A program made the translations under genes and the position numbers. A stretch of 64,000 nt of DNA from Rossellomorea sp. y25. Lineage in GTDB: Bacteria > Bacillota > Bacilli > Bacillales > Bacillaceae_B. Of the stretch, positions 37,938 through 45,142 are shown piece by piece. The DNA lies in NCBI RefSeq assembly GCF_038049935.1, contig NZ_CP145886.1, forward strand, positions 3,170,501 through 3,234,500, given 5' to 3'. Numbering within the stretch: the stretch's first letter is position 1; each line of letters begins with the position of its first letter. The notes below the pieces were generated by a model. It made no database searches. It was not told where the DNA came from and saw only the letters and a program-made list of their open reading frames with translations.

Positions 37938-38618
37938 TCACTTCACTGCCTTATACTTTCTTTTGATTGGATCAAAAGACCTTAGGTAATTTCTAATGAA
38001 TACCCTGATGTTATGTACTTCTTCCTCAATTTGTGATATACCACATCCTTTTTCATACATTTCACGGTTAAGTTCATTCGAAAACATAGCAGGAGCCATT
38101 GCTAAATCTTTATCGTATTTACCTTTAGCTAGATCCTTTTTAAATCTAGGGACTCCTCCATAGAATATAGCTGCTAAATCATTCAGTTTTGGTTCCAATC
38201 CGCTTAACACCCTACTCGTAATTATTTCTGGGAGGAACGGTTCTGACTTACATGATTTTATCAAATGCTCTAGTCTGTCAATTATAGGGTCTGTAGGAGT
38301 CCCTGGATGAAAAAAAGGATTTTCTTCCTTTTCTTCCTGACTTTGATATCCGTCAACTATTTTTTGAAAATATGTATGCCTTTTAAGAGTATGATTAGAC
38401 CAATATTTATCTGAGGTATTATCAAACTCTTCATATAATCTCTTTGATAAACTTTCTAAATGGTCCATTGATCTCTTATGGTACTCGGTATTAACTGTAT
38501 TTAAAAACCCTTTCTTAGCACTCAAAAATGTTAATATCGCGACTGCCCCACCTGTAATGTAAAAAAGTATTTGTACTATTGACACTAGATTCTTTAAACT
38601 TGGCAAATCTATATTCAC
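37938..38618 (-). CDS. Membrane-anchored accessory protein, unknown function
   Basis: About 226 aa from the GTG at 38618 (VNIDLPSLKNLVSIV, GGAGATGG upstream). One N-terminal transmembrane helix (VQILFYITGGAVAILTFL), then a helical cytosolic domain (YHKRSMDHLESLSKRLYEEF, then WSNHTLKRHTYFQKIV). Not a structural phage protein by position (between ArpU and packaging genes). It has its own terminator; a lysogenic conversion or exclusion role is plausible but unproven. Confidence 0.65.
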   Translation of the reverse strand: MNIDLPSLKNLVSIVQILFYITGGAVAILTFLSAKKGFLNTVNTEYHKRSMDHLESLSKRLYEEFDNTSDKYWSNHTLKRHTYFQKIVDGYQSQEEKEENPFFHPGTPTDPIIDRLEHLIKSCKSEPFLPEIITSRVLSGLEPKLNDLAAIFYGGVPRFKKDLAKGKYDKDLAMAPAMFSNELNREMYEKGCGISQIEEEVHNIRVFIRNYLRSFDPIKRKYKAVK

Positions 38619-38655
38619 GTTTCCATCTCCTTTACAATTGTAAAGCAAGCACCCT

Positions 38656-39108
38656 CTAAGGATGCTTACTTAGTTTATATACTTCTATTCTTAATATAAA
38701 AGCCAGCTTATAAAATATTCTAGCCTTTAATCGGTAATACCTTCTTTCACTCATTCCAATTTCGTTATATAACTCATAATCGAAGATCTCTTCATCCTCC
38801 AGGTAACGCTTATAAATGATTTCTCTCTCCATTTTACTAAGTCGATTTACTGCCCTTAGGACCCATTCGATATGTTTATCCCTAGCTATATCTAATTCTA
38901 TACGACCTATAGCAGCCTGCTCTGTCGATGAATGAAACTCATTCGAAAATGATGGAGGAACGAGTGAATAGGTTGCAGTAACCTTAGGAAGCTTGTCTTC
39001 TGGAACAGTAAGTAAAAAGAATCGATATTTTTCTAATGCTGATTCAACAGCTGCCTTTGTTTTCTCTCTGTCGATCTCAGGAAGCATAAACAATTGTTTT
39101 CCCAACAT
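38656..39108 (-). CDS. arpU: ArpU-family late transcription regulator
   Basis: 150 aa: WVLRAVNRLSKMEREIIYKR, then YELYNEIGMSERRYYRLKAR is a sigma-like region 4 HTH. ArpU proteins are thought to activate late genes in Firmicute phages and stand at the early/late boundary, as here. GGGAGGGG RBS. Confidence 0.88.
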   Translation of the reverse strand: MLGKQLFMLPEIDREKTKAAVESALEKYRFFLLTVPEDKLPKVTATYSLVPPSFSNEFHSSTEQAAIGRIELDIARDKHIEWVLRAVNRLSKMEREIIYKRYLEDEEIFDYELYNEIGMSERRYYRLKARIFYKLAFILRIEVYKLSKHP

Positions 39109-39124
39109 TAACCCCTCCCGTATG

Positions 39125-39153
39125 ATAAAATATTCTTAGCCAAAATATTTTAT
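39125..39153. promoter_or_regulatory. 10-bp inverted repeat upstream of arpU
   Basis: ATAAAATATT (39125-39134) and AATATTTTAT (39144-39153) form a perfect dyad with a 9-base spacer, ending 16 bases before the arpU start. A regulatory site for arpU is likely; the binding protein is unknown. Confidence 0.55.
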
Positions 39154-39173
39154 GGATCGGGAGAAATCTTGGT

Positions 39174-39290
39174 CTATTTTTTTTCGCTATCTTCAACTTT
39201 AGCAATCAACCATTCTATTTCTTCCACAGTGATACGACCGTTCTTCACACGTTCTTTGATTGATTCTAAAGTAATTTTGTATTCTTCCAC
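39174..39290 (-). CDS. Hypothetical 38-aa phage protein
   Basis: From a GTG with AAAGGAGAG upstream: VEEYKITLESIKERVKNGRI and ends VEDSEKK. A longer frame to 39407 lacks an RBS. Similar helical mini-proteins are frequent in Bacillus phages. Confidence 0.5.
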   Translation of the reverse strand: MEEYKITLESIKERVKNGRITVEEIEWLIAKVEDSEKK

Positions 39291-39324
39291 TTTTATCTCT
39301 CCTTTAAAAATTATCCAAGAACAA

Positions 39325-39477
39325 TTAAAACATATTTTGAGTAGACTTATCATCAAATCTCTCACCATATCTCCGTTCATACTCCTCAATGGCTCCTGGA
39401 ACCCCAAGGATGCAATCCTTGATAAGTTCCAAGAGCTTTGTTTGTAAATATGGATTAATGAAGCTCTTTTTCCTCAA
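39325..39477 (-). CDS. Possible 50-aa phage protein
   Basis: Frame reads RKKSFINPYLQTKLLELIKD, GVPGAIEEYERRYGERF, and stops at 39325. No ATG/GTG exists; TTG at 39477 or an ATT near 39463 after GAGG is the candidate start. It overlaps the upstream gene end. Coding character is good, start uncertain. Confidence 0.45.
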   Translation of the reverse strand: MRKKSFINPYLQTKLLELIKDCILGVPGAIEEYERRYGERFDDKSTQNMF

Positions 39478-39928
39478 ATGGATCTTCTTCCTTTTCTTCC
39501 TCATTCACATCATCAATACTCATCTGGTCCTTAGAGACCTCCACATTACCGTTCCCATCCACTTTGTACTCAATACCTTCGGGACCTTCATAAAACTCCT
39601 CTATGCTCATCTGAGACGGCTGAATAGATAAGTTCACGTTACGGCCAGCGTATTTATATAGCTCCTGTGCTTTCTTCTCTGAATCTCCTTTTATTGCAAA
39701 CTTCATGGAGGTCTTCTTTGAATCTCGTTGAATGTTCATAAACTCAGCTGATGTTTCCCCAGCTGCACAACCTTCTATTTCAAACAAGATGATGCTGCCT
39801 GCCAGTGCATATAATTCAGTGGTTGCCGTGTCTCCTTCTTCTTGACCTTTGATTTCGAACTTAAGGACCTCTTTCTTATCGTCCTTCTGTTGCATTTTAA
39901 AGAATACGTTTAATTGAGTTCTGCTCAT
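39455..39928 (-). CDS. Hypothetical phage protein
   Basis: 157 aa: MSRTQLNVFFKMQQKDDKKE, YALAGSIILFEIEGCAAGET, EEEKEEDPFEEKEL acidic tail. Two related halves (FEIKGQEEGDTATTELYALAG and FAIKGDSEKKAQELYKYAG) suggest an internal duplication. Function unknown. Confidence 0.65.
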   Translation of the reverse strand: MSRTQLNVFFKMQQKDDKKEVLKFEIKGQEEGDTATTELYALAGSIILFEIEGCAAGETSAEFMNIQRDSKKTSMKFAIKGDSEKKAQELYKYAGRNVNLSIQPSQMSIEEFYEGPEGIEYKVDGNGNVEVSKDQMSIDDVNEEEKEEDPFEEKELH

Positions 39929-39941
39929 GATCTCGTCTCCC

Positions 39942-40109
39942 TTATTTGTTATTTGTGAAAGTCATTAGGCAACCTAAGCCGTATCCATGCTCTTTAATTT
40001 CACTCGATTGCACCCATCCTCGGTCTTTGTGACTCTTAATCACCCTGGCCAGTGAATGCTCTGTCACTCCATATACGACTTTCTTTAATGGTTTATATTT
40101 TGCACTCAT
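39942..40109 (-). CDS. Hypothetical 55-aa phage protein
   Basis: MSAKYKPLKKVVYGVTEHSL, RGWVQSSEIKEHGYGLGCLM. Overlaps the stop of the RuvC-like gene (ATGA type). Not recognised; looks like a small DNA- or RNA-binding protein by charge. Confidence 0.6.
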   Translation of the reverse strand: MSAKYKPLKKVVYGVTEHSLARVIKSHKDRGWVQSSEIKEHGYGLGCLMTFTNNK

Positions 40110-40675
40110 GCCTTCCTCTTCACATCTGCTTTGCCTTGTATGATTGACTCAATAACCTGAGCCTTATTAACGGAAAGTCTTGACTCTCCCGTTTCCTCCA
40201 CCACGAATAAGTCGAAAGCTATTTGAGCCAGGATGAACGCATCAACCACGTTGTCACTTTTATGCTGGTATAGATAATCATTCATCACAGCTTGCATAAC
40301 AGCTTTCTTTTTCTGTGGTCCGGTCAATCGTTTCTTGCTGCCTTTCTCTCCGGTCCATCCCGTCACCCCTACATATTTCTTCACTGCATTTGGAGCAACT
40401 TCATAATAGGCAAGCTTTCTTTTGTATAGTTCATTCCGAATCCCATGATGCAGCCCACCTGCAAACATAGCCTTCTGGGTACTAAACGGGAACCCTTCGA
40501 TACAGATCAAGTCACCTGGCTGAACATGGACAACAATTTCGTTGATCAGTGTAATCATCCTTTTAGGATCCTGACTCCCTACACCGGTCAATTCCTTTTC
40601 TCTGAGAACCAACCCACTATCATCTAGGGCAACAAATCCTGTCTTGGTGGATGGATCAATACCGACAAATCTCAT
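40106..40675 (-). CDS. RuvC-like Holliday junction resolvase
   Basis: 189 aa, RNase H fold: GIDPSTKTGFVALDDSG (Asp7), CIEGFPF (Glu), and SDNVVDAFILAQIA (Asp pair) supply the catalytic acids. Phage RuvC-like enzymes resolve branched DNA before packaging. Overlaps its upstream neighbour. Confidence 0.85.
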   Translation of the reverse strand: MRFVGIDPSTKTGFVALDDSGLVLREKELTGVGSQDPKRMITLINEIVVHVQPGDLICIEGFPFSTQKAMFAGGLHHGIRNELYKRKLAYYEVAPNAVKKYVGVTGWTGEKGSKKRLTGPQKKKAVMQAVMNDYLYQHKSDNVVDAFILAQIAFDLFVVEETGESRLSVNKAQVIESIIQGKADVKRKA

Positions 40676-40863
40676 AACGCTCTCCTCCTCGCCTTCTCAT
40701 TCTCATATACTTGCTCCAACTCACTTAAAGTCAATTCATATAGTTGTTTGCCGCATGGTGTTTTAAAGTAATCCAATTTGATTAGCTCACTTTTGTAAAA
40801 GTCCATCTTGGCTTCAATTCCTCTTCTCAGCAGTCCATATGGTACAGTTGAAATCATATTCAC
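40672..40863 (-). CDS. Small protein resembling FbpA-type basic proteins
   Basis: 63 aa: YGLLRRGIEAKMDFYKSELI then GKQLYELTLSELEQVYE. The pattern (LxELTLSELE) resembles the Fur-regulated basic protein FbpA family and similar phage mini-proteins. Family call is tentative. Confidence 0.5.
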   Translation of the reverse strand: MNMISTVPYGLLRRGIEAKMDFYKSELIKLDYFKTPCGKQLYELTLSELEQVYENEKARRRAL

Positions 40864-40870
40864 ACCTTCT

Positions 40871-42202
40871 TTACATAAAGTTCAGTTCTTCCTGCCTGAC
40901 CAGGTTAATGAATTTTCCGTATTCTTTAATGAATCCCAGCTTTACGGTTCCAGTTGGCCCATTTCGGTGCTTACTGACAATCAGTTCGGTTATTCCTTTG
41001 AGCTCTGAATCCTTGTAATAATATTCATCTCGGTACAGGAACCCTATGACATCTGCATCCTGCTCAATTTGTCCCGATTCCCTCAGATCGGACATCATCG
41101 GACGCTTATCCTGTCTTTGTTCTACTCCCCTGGAAAGCTGAGAGAGAGCCACAACATTCACGTCAAGCTCTCTCGCCATTGCCTTAAGGGTCCTGCTTAT
41201 ATCACTTATCTCCTGCAGCCGGTTTCCTTTGTAACTCGCGTTCCCCATGATCAGCTGAAGGTAGTCAATCATAACTAAGAGCTTCTTGCCTGGGTTCTCA
41301 CGTTTTACCTTCCGGACTTTTGACCATATATAGTTCACTGTGACACTTGGCTTATCAAAGATATTTAAATCAAGGTTGTTTAGGATTCCAAGTGCTTGTG
41401 ATAACTTATTCCAGTCGTGATCGGTAAAATCTTCGCTTGCGTTTTTCATCTTCTGAGCGTCTATGTTGCCAGCAATCGATATTAATCGCTTCAGTAGCTG
41501 CTTCTTAGGCATCTCCAAGGAGAATATGCATGGGATGTCACCTTGTTCAGCAGCATTGTAAGCTACATTGAGTGCAAAGGCTGTCTTCCCCATCGATGGC
41601 CGTGCCCCTATGATGATAAGGTCACTTTCCTGAAGTCCGCCGGTTAGCTTATTCAGATCATCGAAGCCAGTTTGTATGCCTGTCATTTCATCAGTCTGAG
41701 TACTTAGCTGGTCATATAGCTGATAAAGTTCTTCTCTTATGCCTCCATCATCATCTGCTGCCTCTGCTTCCTCCATCTTCATCAATTCGCTGATCACTGT
41801 CTGGATAGCTTCGTGCGGATCCTCTTCAAGAAGTTGTTTTTTAAAATCATTGGCCAGTTGCAAGGACTTTCTTTTCCTCCAATTTTCAAGGACAAGAGAT
41901 TCATAGAATTTGAAGTTTCGAGTAGTCGGCACTGACTCGGCTAGCTGCATCATGTATGAAACTCCACCGACTTTATCCATGCTCTTTTCAACTAGCTCAA
42001 CAAGGGTCACGATATCGATTGGCTTTCCTTTTTCATCGAGCTTCTTCATGGCCCAGAAGATTCGTTTGTTCTCAATGATGTGGAAATGATATGACTGCAG
42101 TACACAATCTTTTATCAAGTCACCTTCGAGAAGAACGGATCCGATAACAGATTGCTCAGCCTCTACGTTTACGATCTGAGGTTCTTCAACTAGCTGATTC
42201 AT
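40871..42202 (-). CDS. dnaB: Replicative DNA helicase (DnaB-like)
   Basis: 443 aa: N-terminal DnaB domain, RecA-type core with Walker A GARPSMGKTAFALN, Walker B LLVMIDYLQLI, and VVALSQLSRGVEQR. Overlaps the helicase loader gene by 17 bases, so the replisome genes are coupled. Confidence 0.95.
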   Translation of the reverse strand: MNQLVEEPQIVNVEAEQSVIGSVLLEGDLIKDCVLQSYHFHIIENKRIFWAMKKLDEKGKPIDIVTLVELVEKSMDKVGGVSYMMQLAESVPTTRNFKFYESLVLENWRKRKSLQLANDFKKQLLEEDPHEAIQTVISELMKMEEAEAADDDGGIREELYQLYDQLSTQTDEMTGIQTGFDDLNKLTGGLQESDLIIIGARPSMGKTAFALNVAYNAAEQGDIPCIFSLEMPKKQLLKRLISIAGNIDAQKMKNASEDFTDHDWNKLSQALGILNNLDLNIFDKPSVTVNYIWSKVRKVKRENPGKKLLVMIDYLQLIMGNASYKGNRLQEISDISRTLKAMARELDVNVVALSQLSRGVEQRQDKRPMMSDLRESGQIEQDADVIGFLYRDEYYYKDSELKGITELIVSKHRNGPTGTVKLGFIKEYGKFINLVRQEELNFM

Positions 42203-42566
42203 TGCTGTTCACCTCATCCGGGATATTTAGAATTTTTCTGATTTCAGCAAGGGCCTTTTCTCGTACTTCAGGACTTGCTGCATTTCTTCGGTTCCTGGCA
42301 CGGTCTCTGAGCATTTCATTTGTTTCTTCTACCGATGGGACTGCCGGACCTGATGGAATTTCTTCTTTTGAATAATTAATGAGCTCAGATATTGTTGGGA
42401 CAAATTTGGATTCCTGAGCAAGTCTGTCTGCGTTATACAAGATGATTTCAGGATCTTTGTCTTTCAAAAGCCGGTGCCAGGTATTTATTTTCACCTGGTC
42501 AAAATAGAAATTATTAAACACGTTTTCAAAAAGAGTCATAACTTCAAAAACCTGTTCCTTATTCAC
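42186..42566 (-). CDS. Helicase loader-like protein (SPP1 G39P type)
   Basis: 126 aa: LLKDKDPEIILYNADRLAQE, KFVPTISELINY, and a flexible C-terminus are typical of phage helicase loader/inhibitors that sit between the initiator and DnaB. Assignment from pattern and position. Confidence 0.7.
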   Translation of the reverse strand: MNKEQVFEVMTLFENVFNNFYFDQVKINTWHRLLKDKDPEIILYNADRLAQESKFVPTISELINYSKEEIPSGPAVPSVEETNEMLRDRARNRRNAASPEVREKALAEIRKILNIPDEVNSNESAS

Positions 42567-43281
42567 TTAGATCGAAATCCTCCTTGCTTGGTCTTTTTTT
42601 CGTTCCTTTACGACCAGTGTTCTTAAATGATTGTTCGAACTTCCTTGCATCTTCTATTGTTTGTACTCCTGCATTAACCCACTTCTTCAAGATGCCTTCT
42701 GTGTAATCAAAACCTTTCTTCTCTTTCTTAGCTGATAGTTTCATGGCTGCCAAAACCAAATCTGAGTTAAGATCCTTTATCCAGTGATCAATCAATTCGT
42801 ACACATAGGTGGAAGATGATACTCCGACTTGGAGGTTTTGATGGTAGAAATCAATCACATCATTTTGACTACTACCACTACTACTAGAGTTCTTTAAATT
42901 CTTTAAGTTCTTGTTTGTGTTATTTTGTTGTTCTTTTGTTGTTCTTTTGTTGTTATTCTGTTGTTCCTCTTCGACATCATGAGCCTGGTAATTTCCCCAT
43001 TTATCAACGGTTACGACGGTGAATTTGTTGTTACTGTCCATCGATATGGAACCGAGGTCTTCAAGAAGCTTCATGTACTTCCAAACTGTTGATTCCTTCA
43101 TGTTCAATTCAGATGCCGCTCTGCTTCTCCCAAATACGAATTGACCAGGCTTCAAGTTAATAACTTTCATTCCAACTAACTGTTTATAATCGGTGTGAGA
43201 TGCTTTCAAAAGGCAATACATGAAAATTTTTAAAAGCTTCTCGTTCTGAAATATGTCACTCTGCAGTAATTTACGATGCAC
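42559..43281 (-). CDS. DnaD-domain replication initiator
   Basis: 240 aa or slightly more. N-terminal winged helix (ENFSELNMKESTVWKY-like: AASELNMKESTVWKYMKLLE), low-complexity Q/N/S linker, C-terminal DnaD domain (DFYHQNLQVGVSSSTYVYEL, FDYTEGILKKWVNAGV). The displayed start is a GTG, but upstream codons read GWLK, conserved in this family; no ATG/GTG/TTG is available there, so an ATT at 43308 after GAGGTG is possible. The linker DNA contains iterons. Confidence 0.85.
   Translation of the reverse strand: MHRKLLQSDIFQNEKLLKIFMYCLLKASHTDYKQLVGMKVINLKPGQFVFGRSRAASELNMKESTVWKYMKLLEDLGSISMDSNNKFTVVTVDKWGNYQAHDVEEEQQNNNKRTTKEQQNNTNKNLKNLKNSSSSGSSQNDVIDFYHQNLQVGVSSSTYVYELIDHWIKDLNSDLVLAAMKLSAKKEKKGFDYTEGILKKWVNAGVQTIEDARKFEQSFKNTGRKGTKKRPSKEDFDLSE
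42923..42966. repeat. Four tandem 11-bp iterons, candidate phage origin
   Basis: TTTTGTTGTTC (42923), TTTTGTTGTTC (42934), TTTTGTTGTTA (42945) and TTCTGTTGTTC (42956) stand head to tail inside the initiator gene. Origins inside the initiator gene linker are known in lambda and other phages. Confidence 0.6.
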
Positions 43282-43321
43282 CTTTAACCAACCTGATGAA
43301 ATAGCACCTCACCCCTTCTTT

Positions 43322-43486
43322 CTATATTTCCGTTTGCTGACAAATTGCAAAACCATGTTTAACTGCAACCACTCTGTAATGAGGATAGTGCTTCATGTAG
43401 TCTTTAATGAATTGTTTGGCTTATTCTTTACTGGATGCCTTCTCCCATATCCATTTCGGGAGAAGGACTCTGTACTGATCGTTCAT
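43322..43486 (-). pseudogene. Small early ORF with an in-frame stop
   Basis: The frame starts MNDQYRVLLPKWIWEKASSK, has TAA at 43421-43423, and continues in the same frame as AKQFIKDYMKHYPHYRVVAV to a stop at 43322 (55 codons in all). The two halves together look like one small phage protein; the second half has no start near its beginning. Either a nonsense mutation or readthrough. Confidence 0.55.
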
Positions 43487-43492
43487 TGGTTA

Positions 43493-44398
43493 TCAGTCCA
43501 GTTGACCTTCTTTGAAGTCGAATTCCATTTCGATTGCTTCTGCTTTTTTACTAGCTTCATTGATTCTCAGGTCAACAAGCTTGGAAAGACCGGTCACCTG
43601 GCTTAGAGTCAAATCTGCAGGCTTCTTGTTGAAGTTCTCTTTAACCAGATCAGTGACAATCTTTTTATCAAGCGATGATTGTTTAACCTTTTGATTAATT
43701 CCATCCCAAGCTTCTTTCAGTTGGTCTTCTTCATCAACCATTTCCCCGGGTCCTGGCTCATCGAAAGAATCAGGAGTGATATCTTTTCTTTCTCTAGGCT
43801 GGTAAGGATCAACGGAATCCTCCTGGGCGCCCGTGGCATCATCCACATCGATTCCGAATTGAAGCTTTAATGCACGTTTCAGAGCGTGCTTTTTAAACAT
43901 GTCATTGTAGTAAGTCTTCCACTGGGACCCTGACTTTGTTCGTAGATGCTCAACCTCATCAGCCTCAATGACTACTACCTTGTCCGGGTACCCTTCACGT
44001 TTGGCGATTGCATATGAGGCGGCCACCTTGCCCCGAGGGATTTTGATTGTGTGCTTTTCAATCTTTAGCTCCTGTGTCTCCGGATCCACACCGATTTCAA
44101 AGTCATCGTTTTCATGAACCAGTTGAACCGTTACCCCTTTATAATCTTCACGCTGCTGGGCAAGATACTGAATTCCCTCTACCGATACCTGGATGCTCAT
44201 TTGATTACCGTACTTGATGAAGTAGATATGGTTTTTGAATGGATTCAGGTTGTTCTGCTTACAGATTTGAATGAACAGTGCCAACTCCTCGTTAGTGGCT
44301 CCCTTGGCAATCGAGTTGACAACGACCTCTAATTCTTTTTGGGTGAACACATTCTCGAATTCTTGAGTGTTAATTGCGGATAATTGATTTTTACTCAC
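43493..44398 (-). CDS. recT: RecT/Bet-family single-strand annealing protein
   Basis: About 301 aa from the GTG of VSKNQLSAINTQ (GGAGGAG upstream). Core motifs FIQICKQNNLNPFKNHIYFI and SVEGIQYLAQQREDYKGV are typical of Bet. It anneals complementary strands in phage recombination; the partner here is the SbcC-like ATPase rather than a RecE/YqaJ exonuclease, none of which I found. Confidence 0.9.
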   Translation of the reverse strand: MSKNQLSAINTQEFENVFTQKELEVVVNSIAKGATNEELALFIQICKQNNLNPFKNHIYFIKYGNQMSIQVSVEGIQYLAQQREDYKGVTVQLVHENDDFEIGVDPETQELKIEKHTIKIPRGKVAASYAIAKREGYPDKVVVIEADEVEHLRTKSGSQWKTYYNDMFKKHALKRALKLQFGIDVDDATGAQEDSVDPYQPRERKDITPDSFDEPGPGEMVDEEDQLKEAWDGINQKVKQSSLDKKIVTDLVKENFNKKPADLTLSQVTGLSKLVDLRINEASKKAEAIEMEFDFKEGQLD

Positions 44399-44535
44399 TT
44401 CGTCTCCTCCTTCATTTGGTGGACCAGGCAACCGAGATTACAGAACAAATCTTTCCCCCGGTGCCATACCTGGTTCCCTTTGTAAATTGGCTGCTCACAG
44501 TTTGAATTAGTGCAAATGTTTATTGGTTGTTTCAT
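44395..44535 (-). CDS. Small zinc-binding protein
   Basis: 46 aa: MKQPINICTNSNCEQPIYKG then WHRGKDLFCNLGCLVHQM. Two Cys pairs form a zinc ribbon/MYM-like finger. Overlaps the recT start. Function unknown. Confidence 0.6.
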   Translation of the reverse strand: MKQPINICTNSNCEQPIYKGNQVWHRGKDLFCNLGCLVHQMKEETK

Positions 44536-44545
44536 ACTGGCCACC

Positions 44546-45142
44546 TTATTCTTTGGTATCAATTTCAGCAGCTTTATTTTGCAAGCTCTCAAGCATTTTG
44601 GGGATATTGAGTCTTTCGATAATGTCCACCGACAACTGCTCTTTCAGGTTATTTTCCAGAGCCTTAACAATGGTTTCTTCTGCATCCTTACGAGCCGTTT
44701 GAATCATGGCACTTACTTTTCCAGTTAACTCCTTAGCAAGATAGTTATTTATGAAATATTCACTAATCGATAGCCTCGCATCACTGTTGTATTTAGCTTC
44801 CCGTCCATGTTCATCAAGCAACTTTTTGGTAAGGTGTGCTTCGTACTTCTTACCGATGTATTGACTGATTGGAATATATTCAACCTCTGAGCCCCAGCTA
44901 TTAGTCTTATGTGGGATTTGCAGATCTTCAATTTTAGTTTCAAGAGTCTTTTCGATGAAACTTGAAGTAACACGATCAGCAATCTCAGCAAGTTGAGTAT
45001 TTAGTTTTTCAGCGATTTGATTCTCAGCATTTTTGATTAATCTGTTTTGGAGATTCGCAATTACTTGCTCTTTGATTGCCTCATCTAATGATTCATCTTC
45101 ATTTAACCAATCAAGTTCCAACTCGATTTTTACATTCGCCAT
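44546..45142 (-). CDS. Coiled-coil phage protein of unknown function
   Basis: 198-aa acidic helical protein (ANVKIELELDWLNEDESLDE, NAENQIAEKLNTQLAEIADR). Coupled by 1-base overlap to the SbcC-like ATPase, which suggests a partner in the same recombination complex. Confidence 0.6.
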   Translation of the reverse strand: MANVKIELELDWLNEDESLDEAIKEQVIANLQNRLIKNAENQIAEKLNTQLAEIADRVTSSFIEKTLETKIEDLQIPHKTNSWGSEVEYIPISQYIGKKYEAHLTKKLLDEHGREAKYNSDARLSISEYFINNYLAKELTGKVSAMIQTARKDAEETIVKALENNLKEQLSVDIIERLNIPKMLESLQNKAAEIDTKE

